From: Gammaproteobacteria bacterium
GTDB taxonomy: Bacteria > Pseudomonadota > Gammaproteobacteria > Enterobacterales > GCA-2746155
Direction: 5' to 3'
DNA: 55,179 nt
Assembly (NCBI GenBank): GCA_030589945.1
Contig: JAUUZN010000004.1
Span: forward strand, 1 to 55,179
Below are positions 33,473 to 41,945 of the stretch, piece after piece. A model generated the notes under the pieces. It was not told the origin of the DNA, searched no databases, and saw nothing but the letters and a program-made list of their open reading frames with translations. Every line of letters begins with the position of its first letter. Within the stretch, counting starts at the first letter, position 1. A program made the position numbers and the translations under genes.

Positions 33473-33904
33473 ATGCAAAGTATTACTGCGTGGATGACAA
33501 AAAATCATCGAGATTGTGATGACATCTTTGTTGAATTCGAAAACAATATTGTAACCAATAATTGGCCCGAATTATCAAAAAATTGGAAGTTGTTTTCTGA
33601 TAAGTTGAATGTTCATTTTGAGATGGAAGAATCTATATTATTTCCAGCATTTGAAACAGCAACGGGCATGATTGCAGGTCCAACCATGGTTATGCGATCT
33701 GAACATGAACAGATCCGTAACTTGATTAATGAAATTGATACCGCACTTGCAGCTCAAGATGCCGATCAGTGCCAAGGTGTTGCTGAGACCTTAATGATGA
33801 TGATCCAACAGCACAATATGAAAGAAGAACAAATGCTCTACCCAATGACTGACCAACATGTCAATGTTGAACAAACACTCAGCTCAATGCAGTCAATTAA
33901 CTAG
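33473..33904 (+). CDS. Hemerythrin-like (HHE) di-iron protein
   Basis: 143 residues of a four-helix bundle. Ligands visible: His12 (KNHRDCDD), His48 and Glu52 (VHFEMEESILFP), His near 80 (RSEHEQIRN) and HNMKEEQMLYP near 109-119. Such proteins bind oxygen or NO or help to repair iron-sulfur clusters (YtfE type). It is first in an operon with DUF2249 and an NnrS-like protein. The preceding GTTAAGGAG gives a Shine-Dalgarno close to the ATG. Confidence 0.9.
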   Translation: MQSITAWMTKNHRDCDDIFVEFENNIVTNNWPELSKNWKLFSDKLNVHFEMEESILFPAFETATGMIAGPTMVMRSEHEQIRNLINEIDTALAAQDADQCQGVAETLMMMIQQHNMKEEQMLYPMTDQHVNVEQTLSSMQSIN

Positions 33905-33916
33905 CAGAGACTGAAA

Positions 33917-34240
33917 ATGGAACAGATTGAACTAGATGTAAGTGAATTGCCCGCACCAGAGCCATTTGACAAAATAATGCGAGCTCTTGAACTGATGACA
34001 CAAAATAATTCAGGAGCATCCTACTTAAAAGTAGAGCATAGAAAACAACCATTACTACTCTATAAGCCACTAGCAAAACTTGGCTATCAATTTCATGTTC
34101 AAGCGGGGGAAAGACAGCCTTTTGAAATATACATTTGGCCTTCTGTGCAACCACCTCCTTGTGAATTTCAATCACCCAATATTGCTGCCGATTTTGAAAA
34201 GTTATCAAATCATTCAATCGACCAATGTAGTGATTGTTAA
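33917..34240 (+). CDS. DUF2249 family protein
   Basis: 107 residues: IELDVSELPAPEPFDKIMRA at the start, then RKQPLLLYKPLAKLGYQFHV in the middle. DUF2249 is a TusA-like fold protein often found beside hemerythrins and NO/denitrification genes. It begins 12 bases after the hemerythrin stop and ends directly before the next ATG, so all three genes share one message. The C-terminus holds two Cys (DQCSDC). Function not established. Confidence 0.85.
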   Translation: MEQIELDVSELPAPEPFDKIMRALELMTQNNSGASYLKVEHRKQPLLLYKPLAKLGYQFHVQAGERQPFEIYIWPSVQPPPCEFQSPNIAADFEKLSNHSIDQCSDC

Positions 34241-35533
34241 ATGAATCTGCGAAGACTATCTTTTGATTCTATGCCACCATTTGAAGTGCCATTTCGATTT
34301 TTTATTACCGCACCAGTGTTCGCAATCATTGTCAGTTGCTTATTTTTGTTTGCAGAACCACTCGAACTATCGTCTCGTTGGACAAATTTAATATTAGCAA
34401 CCACACACGGCCTTACTTTAGGATTCATGTTGATGGTAATGATTGGAGCTTTATTTCAAATACTACCCGTGATACTTGGCGTATCTATGCCAAAGGCAAA
34501 ACAGCTTTCAAAGTTTGTTCATTTCTTTCTAGTGATAGGAATTGTGAGCCTGATGTTTGGGCTCTATTTAACAAGCTATTTACTACTAATTATTTCTACA
34601 ATGACCTTGGCAATTTCCATTGCGGCATTCTTACTCGGTCTAATATCTTGCATACCAGCTATGCGAAATACTTCGAGCAGTTGGGCCATTCGTTTAGCAG
34701 TCGTCAGTCTATTCATTACGGTTATCTTTGGTATATCATTTTCTGTCGGTTGGATTAATCCAGAATGGTTTACCAACTATCGTTTCTTCACTAACATCCA
34801 TTTGCTTTGGGGATTCATCGGCTGGACATTTTTGTTAGTGATGGGCGTTAGCTTTCGGATAATACCGATGTTTTATGTCACGCCCGACTACCCTAAATTT
34901 GTCAGTCATTTATTACCTATTATTATCTTTACTGAATTAATAATGGTTAGCTTTGTAACTATTGACTCTGTATTTAGCTTCACATTATTAATACTTCTGA
35001 CGATAACAACCAGTATCTATCCTGCTTACACTCTCTACCTGATTAGTCAAAGAAAACGTAAAGCCAAAGATGTCACAATCTTATTCTGGAAAACGGCCAT
35101 GATAGGTTTTTTAATTTCAGCTGGATTATTTCTAGTCATTATTTTTTATGATGGTTCTTATTTGAAGCGGCTAGAAATGATACTGGCGGGCACTTTGCTA
35201 TTTGGATATGCCATCGCACTGATAACCGGCATGTTATTAAAAATAGTACCTTTCTTAGTTTGGCTCAACTTGCAACAGAGCTGGATAAAACATCCATCAA
35301 GAAAAATGCCGCTCAATAATATGCAACAGGTGATCCCATTTAACATTGCTAAACGACAATATATTTTATTTATAACTATGTATTTATTTTTGATAATTTC
35401 ATTAGCCGGCTTCCAATCTTTATGGATGATTAAAACGACTGCATTAATGATGCTTGCCAACTTCAGCTATTTATTTTATAACTTAATTAAGGCATATCAG
35501 TTATATCAAAAGCTAGCTGTTCAACTTAGCTAA
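34241..35533 (+). CDS. NnrS-like / heme-copper-oxidase-I-like membrane protein
   Basis: 430 residues with 12 predicted membrane helices. His residues lie in helices as in NnrS and subunit-I relatives: LILATTHGLTLGFMLMVMIG and YRFFTNIHLLWGFIGWTFLL. NnrS-type proteins are heme- and copper-containing membrane proteins that lessen nitric oxide stress. The gene position after hemerythrin and DUF2249 supports this. It lacks the full set of oxidase ligands, so respiration is unlikely. Its stop lies 18 bp from the convergent MTA phosphorylase. Confidence 0.75.
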   Translation: MNLRRLSFDSMPPFEVPFRFFITAPVFAIIVSCLFLFAEPLELSSRWTNLILATTHGLTLGFMLMVMIGALFQILPVILGVSMPKAKQLSKFVHFFLVIGIVSLMFGLYLTSYLLLIISTMTLAISIAAFLLGLISCIPAMRNTSSSWAIRLAVVSLFITVIFGISFSVGWINPEWFTNYRFFTNIHLLWGFIGWTFLLVMGVSFRIIPMFYVTPDYPKFVSHLLPIIIFTELIMVSFVTIDSVFSFTLLILLTITTSIYPAYTLYLISQRKRKAKDVTILFWKTAMIGFLISAGLFLVIIFYDGSYLKRLEMILAGTLLFGYAIALITGMLLKIVPFLVWLNLQQSWIKHPSRKMPLNNMQQVIPFNIAKRQYILFITMYLFLIISLAGFQSLWMIKTTALMMLANFSYLFYNLIKAYQLYQKLAVQLS

Positions 35534-35551
35534 GCCCCAATAGCCCAATAG

Positions 35552-36304
35552 CTAGCCGATAATCTTCGGTATCGATTTAATAAGCAGATTGGTTACTTTT
35601 TCAGCATTCTCTTTGAATACTTCCAGAATAGCGTCCCAGCTTACCGGTTCCTCATCCTCTTTCCAGCAATCGTAGTCGGTACTCATTGCAACTGCAGCGT
35701 ACGGAATCCCAGCTTCGTTGGCTAGAGCAACTTCGGTCGCAACAGACATGTTAATCACATCTGCTCCCCACATCATGAACATTTTTGACTCGGCTTTAGT
35801 TGAAAAGCGCGGCCCTTCAATCGTGATTACTGTTCCCGTTTTGTGATAGTCAAACTCAAATTCAGCACATGTTTCATTGAGGATATTGCGCAGTTCTGCA
35901 TTAAACGGTTCAGCCATTGGAGTATGGACAGGGTTGTGCGGTTCAAACTCTTCAAAAAAAGTCATTTTGCGTTGTTTGGTAAAGTCGATGAACTGATCGA
36001 GTATAACCAGGTGTCCGCGTCCTATCTCTTCCCGAAGCGATCCAACAGCAGTGGTTGCAAGTATATGTGTACATCCTGCTTCTTTAAGCGCATAGATATT
36101 GGCGCGGTAGTTTACCTGTGTCGGTGGTTGTGTATGTTCACGTCCGTGTCGCCCAAGCAGTACCACATCAACGCCGCCAATTGTTCCACACTTTAAAGGT
36201 GAAGAAGGATTCCCGTATGGTGTTGTCACAGTCTGATCCAATGGGTTCTCAAAAATGCTTGGATTATCTAAACCGCTTCCCCCAATAATTCCGATTTTAG
36301 CCAT
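35552..36304 (-). CDS. mtnP: S-methyl-5'-thioadenosine phosphorylase
   Basis: 250 residues from the ATG at 36304 (AKIGIIGGSGLDNPS). Cleaves 5'-methylthioadenosine (or 5'-deoxyadenosine) with phosphate to adenine and a ribose-1-phosphate. Motifs: phosphate site GGSG and RHGREHTQPP, base site FIDFTKQRKMTFF, sugar site INMSVATEVALANEAG, and STDYDCWKEDEE for adenine selection. Last gene of an operon with a class II aldolase and MtnA; its start overlaps the aldolase stop by 8 bases. The block is richer in G+C than its surroundings. Confidence 0.93.
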   Translation of the reverse strand: MAKIGIIGGSGLDNPSIFENPLDQTVTTPYGNPSSPLKCGTIGGVDVVLLGRHGREHTQPPTQVNYRANIYALKEAGCTHILATTAVGSLREEIGRGHLVILDQFIDFTKQRKMTFFEEFEPHNPVHTPMAEPFNAELRNILNETCAEFEFDYHKTGTVITIEGPRFSTKAESKMFMMWGADVINMSVATEVALANEAGIPYAAVAMSTDYDCWKEDEEPVSWDAILEVFKENAEKVTNLLIKSIPKIIG

Positions 36305-36917
36305 TGTTGTCCTCTTTGAATTTGTTAAATGTTTCAAATATTAATGAATATGTTTTATCAACATCAGGCCCATACGCGATGATTCCTTCATCATGCCCGG
36401 CTGTTGCAAAAATGCCTGATGGTTTATCTGATGCTTTTACCAGTTTTTCTATTTCAAATGCTATCTCCGGCGTCCCAAATGCAACCGACTCCGGGGTTCT
36501 GTTATAGTCATTTTCAAGCATGTAGTCGAACAGTTCCCGTGAGTGAATATGAATGACGCAGTTGACCAACGGCTGCGCTCTATAAACTGACCCGTGACTC
36601 ATCGATTCCGATGAAGCTCTGATCGGGCCAGTACAATACAGCTCATTGGTACCAATATTGAATGAATCAACCAGACAATAGTCTTCGGATGAAAGTATTT
36701 GCTTTGCCCCTGTGGCAGTTCCACTGATAACAAAGGTCTCTTGATTTTCAGATCTGACACTCAGGTTACCATAACCAATCCCGTTATCATAAACGCCGAT
36801 CAAACCCAGTTCATGCAGCTTTGTTCGAGTGTTATTCAGATGCTTCAATTCACTATGCACTTGAGCTGGAGCGTCGGTCAGGTGAATATCAAATTTTATA
36901 TATCCTTCGTCAATCAC
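36297..36917 (-). CDS. Class II aldolase/adducin-family enzyme (MTA-shunt aldolase type)
   Basis: 206 residues. Class II aldolase marks: NLSVRSENQETFVISGTATG for phosphate binding and VIHIHSRELFDYML for the zinc ligands, but the usual HxH is HIHS and a further His appears at TAGHDEGIIAYG. Between MtnA and MtnP it most likely splits 5-methylthioribulose-1-phosphate or 5-deoxyribulose-1-phosphate into DHAP and an aldehyde, as Ald2 does in the DHAP shunt. MtnB dehydratase is the alternative, but no MtnC/MtnD lies nearby. Overlaps MtnA by 4 bases. Confidence 0.8.
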   Translation of the reverse strand: MIDEGYIKFDIHLTDAPAQVHSELKHLNNTRTKLHELGLIGVYDNGIGYGNLSVRSENQETFVISGTATGAKQILSSEDYCLVDSFNIGTNELYCTGPIRASSESMSHGSVYRAQPLVNCVIHIHSRELFDYMLENDYNRTPESVAFGTPEIAFEIEKLVKASDKPSGIFATAGHDEGIIAYGPDVDKTYSLIFETFNKFKEDNNG

Positions 36918-38026
36918 GTGTTGGTACCCTCCGGGAAGAGATCCATTATACCCTCTTCGCTGGCATCACAAATACCGCGTTCGCAGATCAATTTTGTCAC
37001 CAAACGGGCTGGGGTTACATCAAACCCGTAGTTTTTCGCATCGGTAATTTCCGGGCAAAGCAGCACTTCCTCAATCGAGCCGTCATCGGTTTTACCAACC
37101 ATATAACGCACTTCGCGTGCATCACGCTCTTCTATAGGGATCTCTTTAACACCATCGCGCATCTTAAAATCAAAAGTTGATGAAGGTAGTGCCACATAGA
37201 AAGGTACACCGTTATCTTTTGCCGCCAGTGCTTTCAGGTAAGTACCAATCTTGTTTGCCACATCTCCCTGACGCGTTGTCCGATCTGTCCCTACAATAAC
37301 CATATCCACCATACCGTGCTGCATCAAATGTCCTCCGGCGTTGTCTACGATCAGGTGATGATCAACACCGTGTTTTCCCAATTCCCAGGCAGTAAGGCTT
37401 GCCCCCTGATTGCGTGGACGAGTCTCATCAACCCAAACATGCACTTTTATTCCGGCATCGTGCGCAGCATAGATTGGAGCTGTTGCAGAACCGTAGTCAA
37501 CGAATGCGAGCCAGCCGGCATTGCAGTGGGTTAGAATGTTGACCGGTTCGCCGTTCTTGTGTTTACTTATCTCTTCGATAATGCTCTTGCCATGTTCTCC
37601 TAAACGACGACAAAACTCCGCATCTTCATCGGCAATATCACATGCCGTCTGGTACGCTATAACAATCTTCTCGCTAACTGTTGATCCTCCATCAATCGCT
37701 TTAAGCTGACGGTTGACCGCCCACGCAAGGTTTGAGGCCGTTGGACGTGTCGCCTTGAGTATCTCTGCTGATTCTTTCAGATAAGAATCAAACCCGCCAT
37801 CTGGTGCTGTTAGCGCGGCAATATACATCCCGTACCCTGCTGTCGCCCCGATAAGCCCGGCTCCACGTACATACATGTCTTTAATCGCAGCGCTGAAGTC
37901 TTTTACAGTCTTCAGATCGACTGCCTCAAATTTATGTGGGAGCTTCTGTTGGTCAATTATCTGAATTGTTGATTTCTCGCCTTCTTTGACCCAGATTGTC
38001 CGGAAGTGTTTACCGTCTACGTTCAT
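36914..38026 (-). CDS. mtnA: S-methyl-5-thioribose-1-phosphate isomerase
   Basis: 370 residues. Turns 5-methylthioribose-1-phosphate into the ribulose form. Catalytic Cys168 in ILTHCNAGWLA and Asp248 in IVGTDRTTRQGDVANKIGT; substrate residues in MYVRGAGLIGATAGYGMY and VDETRPRNQGASLTAWEL. Length and both residues agree with the eIF2B-like isomerase family. First gene of the three-gene MTA operon, with ATGA overlap to the aldolase. Base use differs from the AT-rich neighbours, suggesting the operon arrived by transfer. Confidence 0.94.
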   Translation of the reverse strand: MNVDGKHFRTIWVKEGEKSTIQIIDQQKLPHKFEAVDLKTVKDFSAAIKDMYVRGAGLIGATAGYGMYIAALTAPDGGFDSYLKESAEILKATRPTASNLAWAVNRQLKAIDGGSTVSEKIVIAYQTACDIADEDAEFCRRLGEHGKSIIEEISKHKNGEPVNILTHCNAGWLAFVDYGSATAPIYAAHDAGIKVHVWVDETRPRNQGASLTAWELGKHGVDHHLIVDNAGGHLMQHGMVDMVIVGTDRTTRQGDVANKIGTYLKALAAKDNGVPFYVALPSSTFDFKMRDGVKEIPIEERDAREVRYMVGKTDDGSIEEVLLCPEITDAKNYGFDVTPARLVTKLICERGICDASEEGIMDLFPEGTNT

Positions 38027-38060
38027 AGCTCATCCTTTGAATAATTATGTTTTAGTTCCT

Positions 38061-38186
38061 GTAGTATCTGTCAACTTGTCCGTACTGGGACATTATAGCA
38101 AAGAGCATGACAGAATATGAAAAATCAAAGGCCAAAACAATAGCGAATGATTGGTATGAATCACACCGAAGAACGGGGTACTGACT
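38061..38186. repeat. Two degenerate IS6 ends upstream of mtnA
   Basis: GTCAACTTGTCCGTACTGG at 38070-38088 recalls the right end, and GGTACTGACT at 38177 keeps the outer bases of a left end. The 320 bases between mtnA and the next gene hold no other feature. They mark the border of the MTA operon. Confidence 0.45.
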
Positions 38187-38349
38187 GCTTTCGTCACTTA
38201 TGAGTCATTTGAATTACAATGATTCTTGCCTGTTTTTGTTTAATTTCAGACTTTATGTAACCAAGATAATTACCTTCAAATGTTACGCCTTGTATTTCAT
38301 GGTTTTAACACCACATATTTATGACTAACTAATTCCAAGAGATAAACAA

Positions 38350-39078
38350 ATGCATCATTTTTCAATTGTAACTCTATTAATATGCAGTTTATTCACAAGT
38401 GCGGCATTGGCCGATAAAGATAAGAACAATATAGATTATGTTTCCGTTGGTCCTGTTCCTAAAGACAAAATGGAAGAAATAAAACAAACTGTTGAAACAC
38501 ATAGCAGTAACATAATTAAGAACTTCCAAGTGACTAATATGCCTTACGTAACTGTAAAAATCTGGCAAAATCGTGATGCATTTGAACTCGAATATGGAGA
38601 TAACGCGGAATATGTACAAGGCTACGTAGTCCAAAGCTCATGGGAAGCTAGATTTTTTAATGGTCTTCCTGAATTAGGTTTAGGCGTTGTGCATGAATAT
38701 ACTCACTTAGTAACACTCGCACTAAACCCAAGCTTCGATAATAATCCTCGTTGGTTATGGGAGGCTACCGCTATTTATGAGTCTGGTCGCCCACCAGTTC
38801 CTAATATATCCAACTTGAAATGTTTCTCAAAAGAGTACTACCCGAGCATAGAGAGCTTGAATCAACACCCTTTCAATATCTACAAACTAGGCTACTTTTT
38901 GACTGACTTCATTGTGTCAAAATGGGGGCAAGATAGTTTAGTCAAGCTAGTGAAGTCAAATGGCAACATTAAAGTAATTCTGAACATTTCTGTCAATGAT
39001 TTTGAAAAAATGTGGCTTTCATTTTTACAAGATAAGTACAATCTTAGTTATAGTGAGACAGCGGATATAGATTGCTAG
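38350..39078 (+). CDS. Secreted zincin-type metalloprotease-like protein
   Basis: 242 residues. Signal peptide MHHFSIVTLLICSLFTSAALA. Zinc motif HEYTH at 115-119 with the downstream acid in WLWEATAIYESG (about 137-146), the arrangement of gluzincin-like peptidase MA families. C-terminal helices carry FNIYKLGYFLTDFIVSKWGQ, as in that group, where a helix packs beneath the active site. It probably acts in the periplasm on peptides or cell wall; no partner adjoins it. Confidence 0.75.
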   Translation: MHHFSIVTLLICSLFTSAALADKDKNNIDYVSVGPVPKDKMEEIKQTVETHSSNIIKNFQVTNMPYVTVKIWQNRDAFELEYGDNAEYVQGYVVQSSWEARFFNGLPELGLGVVHEYTHLVTLALNPSFDNNPRWLWEATAIYESGRPPVPNISNLKCFSKEYYPSIESLNQHPFNIYKLGYFLTDFIVSKWGQDSLVKLVKSNGNIKVILNISVNDFEKMWLSFLQDKYNLSYSETADIDC

Positions 39079-39106
39079 TTATTTTTTTACTAGGAACGAT
39101 ATTGAC

Positions 39107-39240
39107 GGTACTAACAAGTTAACTTCTGAAAATTAAAATGTCCAATACTTGTGAATTATAGACCTCGCGAAGCTTGCACCGTGAAACGTTTTGGGTATGG
39201 TAATGTAGTTGATGTTTTCCTTAAGGAAAGACGTGATGTT
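39107..39240 (+). mobile_element. IS6 remnant with rearranged transposase pieces
   Basis: GGTACTAACAAGTTAACTT at 39107 (preceded by a nested ATATTGAC) is followed by AAGCTTGCACCGTGAAACG at about 39170 as in the miniature at 18408, then 39196-39240 reads YGNVVDVFLKERRDV in the plus frame, which is the transposase segment DGDVIDVYLQKRRDS. End and coding piece are in conflicting orientation, so the relic has been rearranged. Confidence 0.65.
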
Positions 39241-39274
39241 ATGATAGCGCATATGAAATTCAACTTAGGACTCT

Positions 39275-40138
39275 ATGAAAACTCCTAAACAAATCCAGCC
39301 ACTTGTTCATGATGGACTGGTGGATGAAGTCATCCAACAACTGATGAGTGGTAAAGAAGCAACCGTCTATAAGGTACGTTGCGGTACCAAAATACGTTGT
39401 GCAAAAGTCTACAAAGAAGTCAATAAACGCGGCTTTAAACAAGCGGTGTTGTATCAGGAGGGACGTAAGGTACGCAACAGTCGCCGCGCCAGAGCAATTG
39501 AAAAAGGCTCAAAGTACGGTCGCGACCAACAAGAAGATGCTTGGCAAAATACCGAAGTCGACGCACTCTATAAACTAGCCAATGCTGGAGTAAGAGTTCC
39601 GAAACCCTATGGCTGCTTCGATGGTGTTTTGCTGATGGAGTTAATCACCGATGAAGATGGAAACGTTGCTCCACGGCTAAATGATATTTCTATGTCGACT
39701 GAACAGGCTTTGGAAGACCACGGGGTTGTTATTAAATATATCGTAATGATGCTTTGTGCCGGCATAATTCATGGCGACTTGTCTCAATTTAATGTACTGG
39801 TCGATGAATATGGACCAGTGATTATTGATCTACCTCAGGCGGTTGATGCCGCTGGCAATAACAGTGCCCAAAGCATGCTAATGAGAGATGTAAACAACAT
39901 GACAGCATACTATGCACAGTATGCTCCAGAATTGTCTGCTACCCAATATGGGAAAGAAATCTGGGCATTATATGAGAAAGGCAAACTTCTTCCTGAGATC
40001 AAACTAACAGGTAAGTTTGCAGAAACAACAAAATCCATAGATATCGAACCTGTTTTATTGGAAATTCAAGCGGCTTTCCTCGCCGAGCAAGAGAGACAAG
40101 AAAGGATGAATTCCATTGATGAACCAGAGCAAGATTGA
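39275..40138 (+). CDS. RIO1-like serine kinase
   Basis: 287 residues. ATP loop SGKEATVYKV at 25-34, Lys44 (CAKVYK), a flexible loop with basic residues (GRKVRNSRRARAIEKG), Glu near 94, catalytic HGDLSQFN at 166-173 with Asp168, and metal Asp185 in IIDLPQAVD. It is one of the bacterial RIO kinases, whose substrates are unknown; eukaryotic relatives act in ribosome maturation. Monocistronic. A short IS relic lies just upstream, possibly affecting its promoter. Confidence 0.9.
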   Translation: MKTPKQIQPLVHDGLVDEVIQQLMSGKEATVYKVRCGTKIRCAKVYKEVNKRGFKQAVLYQEGRKVRNSRRARAIEKGSKYGRDQQEDAWQNTEVDALYKLANAGVRVPKPYGCFDGVLLMELITDEDGNVAPRLNDISMSTEQALEDHGVVIKYIVMMLCAGIIHGDLSQFNVLVDEYGPVIIDLPQAVDAAGNNSAQSMLMRDVNNMTAYYAQYAPELSATQYGKEIWALYEKGKLLPEIKLTGKFAETTKSIDIEPVLLEIQAAFLAEQERQERMNSIDEPEQD

Positions 40139-40181
40139 GATGAATAGTAAAGTCATATCCAACACGAGTCCTAATAAACTT

Positions 40182-40943
40182 TTATAAATTTTGTGTATCC
40201 CAGAGTAATTTGGCATAACGTTCCATCGGAATGTTCATTTCCTCTTGCAACCACTTTCCTTTAGTAAGTAGTTCTTTTCTTTTTATCAAGGGGATGTCGT
40301 TTTTGAATGCGAGTACAATCGTGTTTCCACTTTTCACATTGAAACTGAGTAGTCGGTTTTCAAATTCGAGCGCGAGTAATTCATCTAATTCATCTCGTGA
40401 TTTAAGTGCTGTATTCCAAATATTGAGCACGAGAACACCTTGTTTGTTGAGTGCACTTTTACAATCACGCAAGTAGGATGATTTTATTTGTTTCGGCTCC
40501 ATGCCTTTCGAGTTGTATAGATCTGAAAAGATAATATCGCTTTTTATGTCGGTGTATTTTATGTAGTTCACAGCATCGTCTATGTGTATGAAGAGGCGCT
40601 CTGTGTCGGGTAAGTAAAAATATTCTTTTGCTGCCTTAGCCACTGCTTCACGGTATTCAACCGCGTGTACATTCAACTTGGAGAAACTACTAAGCAGGTT
40701 CTTTGCCATTGAGCCAGCACCTAGCCCCATGATGGTGGCCGTTTTTACTCTGGGGATAAACAATAAACCTGCCATCATAGCCTGAGTGTAGCCAAGATCT
40801 AATCCATTAATGTCATTCAGTTTCATGCAACTTTGATAGATTTTTCCATCAAAGCTGAGGATACGACTGGTCCTTGTTTGGTAAACATAAATTGGGCCGT
40901 ACTCATCTGTTGTTGATGAGATACAGGTACCATTGATATCCAT
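40182..40943 (-). CDS. Spermidine-synthase-like methyltransferase-fold protein
   Basis: 253 residues. GPIYVYQTRTSRILSFDGKI, DLGYTQAMMAGLLFIPRVKT and then motif I ATIMGLGAGSMAKNLLSSF, VEYREAV, IHIDDAVNYI and DIIFSDLYNSKGMEP match the spermidine synthase superfamily. A second protein of this class is at 53604. Catalytic polyamine residues are not clearly present, so transfer of aminopropyl groups is uncertain. It is convergent with the RIO kinase. Confidence 0.75.
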   Translation of the reverse strand: MDINGTCISSTTDEYGPIYVYQTRTSRILSFDGKIYQSCMKLNDINGLDLGYTQAMMAGLLFIPRVKTATIMGLGAGSMAKNLLSSFSKLNVHAVEYREAVAKAAKEYFYLPDTERLFIHIDDAVNYIKYTDIKSDIIFSDLYNSKGMEPKQIKSSYLRDCKSALNKQGVLVLNIWNTALKSRDELDELLALEFENRLLSFNVKSGNTIVLAFKNDIPLIKRKELLTKGKWLQEEMNIPMERYAKLLWDTQNL

Positions 40944-40993
40944 GGTATTATAAATACCTCTTAAATACGTTTATACAACAGGTGGGAAATATC

Positions 40994-41095
40994 ATGAGCA
41001 AAGGACAAGACAGTAAAAAAAACACTAAAAAGAAACCGCTATTAACGGCAAAAGAAAAGAAAGCTGCAAAGAAGGCTAAGAAAGCCGGTAAGTAA
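40994..41095 (+). CDS. Very small lysine-rich protein
   Basis: 33 residues: MSKGQDSKKNTKKKPLLTAK, then EKKAAKKAKKAGK. Fourteen or so lysines and no hydrophobic core, so it should be disordered and bind nucleic acid or acidic partners. The ATG follows GGTGGG by 7 bases, and a perfect stem-loop follows the stop by 9 bases, so it looks like a true monocistronic gene. I recall similar short basic proteins in other marine gammaproteobacteria but cannot verify it here. Confidence 0.6.
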   Translation: MSKGQDSKKNTKKKPLLTAKEKKAAKKAKKAGK

Positions 41096-41104
41096 ACACG
41101 AAAT

Positions 41105-41128
41105 GGCCATCGAGTTTTTCCGATGGCC
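41105..41128 (+). terminator. Stem-loop after the small basic gene
   Basis: GGCCATCG and CGATGGCC make a perfect 8-bp stem with an 8-nt loop. Read on the plus strand the T tract is short (TTAA); on the minus strand the loop and flank give GAAAAACT and ATTT. It probably ends transcription of the gene at 40994 and perhaps of the convergent cold-shock gene. Confidence 0.6.
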
Positions 41129-41156
41129 TTAATCCAAACTTGGTAGCAATTTAATA

Positions 41157-41366
41157 TTAAAGAGCTACGATGTTCTCTGCTTGAGGACCTTTTTGGCCAG
41201 CAGTAACAGTAAATTCAACTCTTTGACCTTCAACAAGAGTTTTAAAGCCGTCGCCAGCAATCGCGCTGAAATGTGCAAAAGCGTCAGGTCCGTTTTCTTG
41301 CTCGATGAAACCAAAACCTTTAGATTCGTTGAACCATTTAACTGTACCAGTAGTAGTATTAGACAT
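41157..41366 (-). CDS. Cold-shock protein, CspA family
   Basis: 69 residues, a single five-strand OB fold: [20 protein letters not shown] contains RNP1 (KGFGFIE), DAFAHFSAI is RNP2 and the end reads [10 protein letters not shown]. Binds single-stranded RNA/DNA and melts mRNA structure. It has about 230 bases of gene-free sequence upstream, room for the long leader typical of cold-shock mRNAs. The exact paralogue (CspA, C, D, E) cannot be told. Confidence 0.95.
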   Translation of the reverse strand: MSNTTTGTVKWFNESKGFGFIEQENGPDAFAHFSAIAGDGFKTLVEGQRVEFTVTAGQKGPQAENIVAL

Positions 41367-41945
41367 AATGTGTATCCTATTTAAATAAGTAAATTAATAA
41401 CCATAAAGTAGGTTATTTGTTTGGCTGGAAGTGTTGCAAAAACTTATGAAACAGGACGAGGTACAACAATTGGAACTTCGAAATGGTGTGCATAAATATA
41501 AGACGTACTTTCTAGCTGTGCGAATTATATACAGTCCGGGGGAACTGTCAATGACTATTTTAGATAACTAATACATTTGGCATATAGAAATTATAGTGCC
41601 CCAACCGACTTTACATCGAGTGTTGTCCTATCGTATGGATGCTTTAACAGGTACTGACAAGTTAACTTCAGAGTATTCAAAGGTCCGTTCCGGATACGTA
41701 GGTAACACTTTTGCTAAAAATTCATTCCTTCAACTACTTGATGTCAGCGCACTTCCATTTAATAGTCTGTTTTCAAGGGTAAAGCAAATAGAAAACTGAT
41801 GGTAATAGAATGTTTTTGACTCTAAACAAGGTTTTAATTAGTATAAATAGACCCTAGTAAGCATCACGTACATATTTTTTGGGGATTATAGATACAAGTT
41901 TGAAGCTCATAAATTCTTATTCTCATCACATTTCAGGAGTTGCAT
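41367..41945. other. Gene-free region between csp and a lipoprotein gene, with one IS6 end
   Basis: The first part should carry the cold-shock leader and promoter (minus strand). At 41650 the end GGTACTGACAAGTTAACTT is followed by CAGAGTATTCAAAGGTCC, as in full IS left ends, but no transposase piece follows. CCGGATACGTAGGTAACAC at 41694 is matched at 49436 (17 of 19 bases). A short open frame across this end is not considered a gene. Confidence 0.55.

Noticed and set aside
41400-41590. RNA thermometer or riboswitch before the cold-shock gene
   Set aside because: A long leader is likely from family habit, but I could not identify a specific structured element by eye.
41596-41799. 67-codon plus-strand frame
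   Set aside because: It runs through an IS end and has no start signal or protein character.
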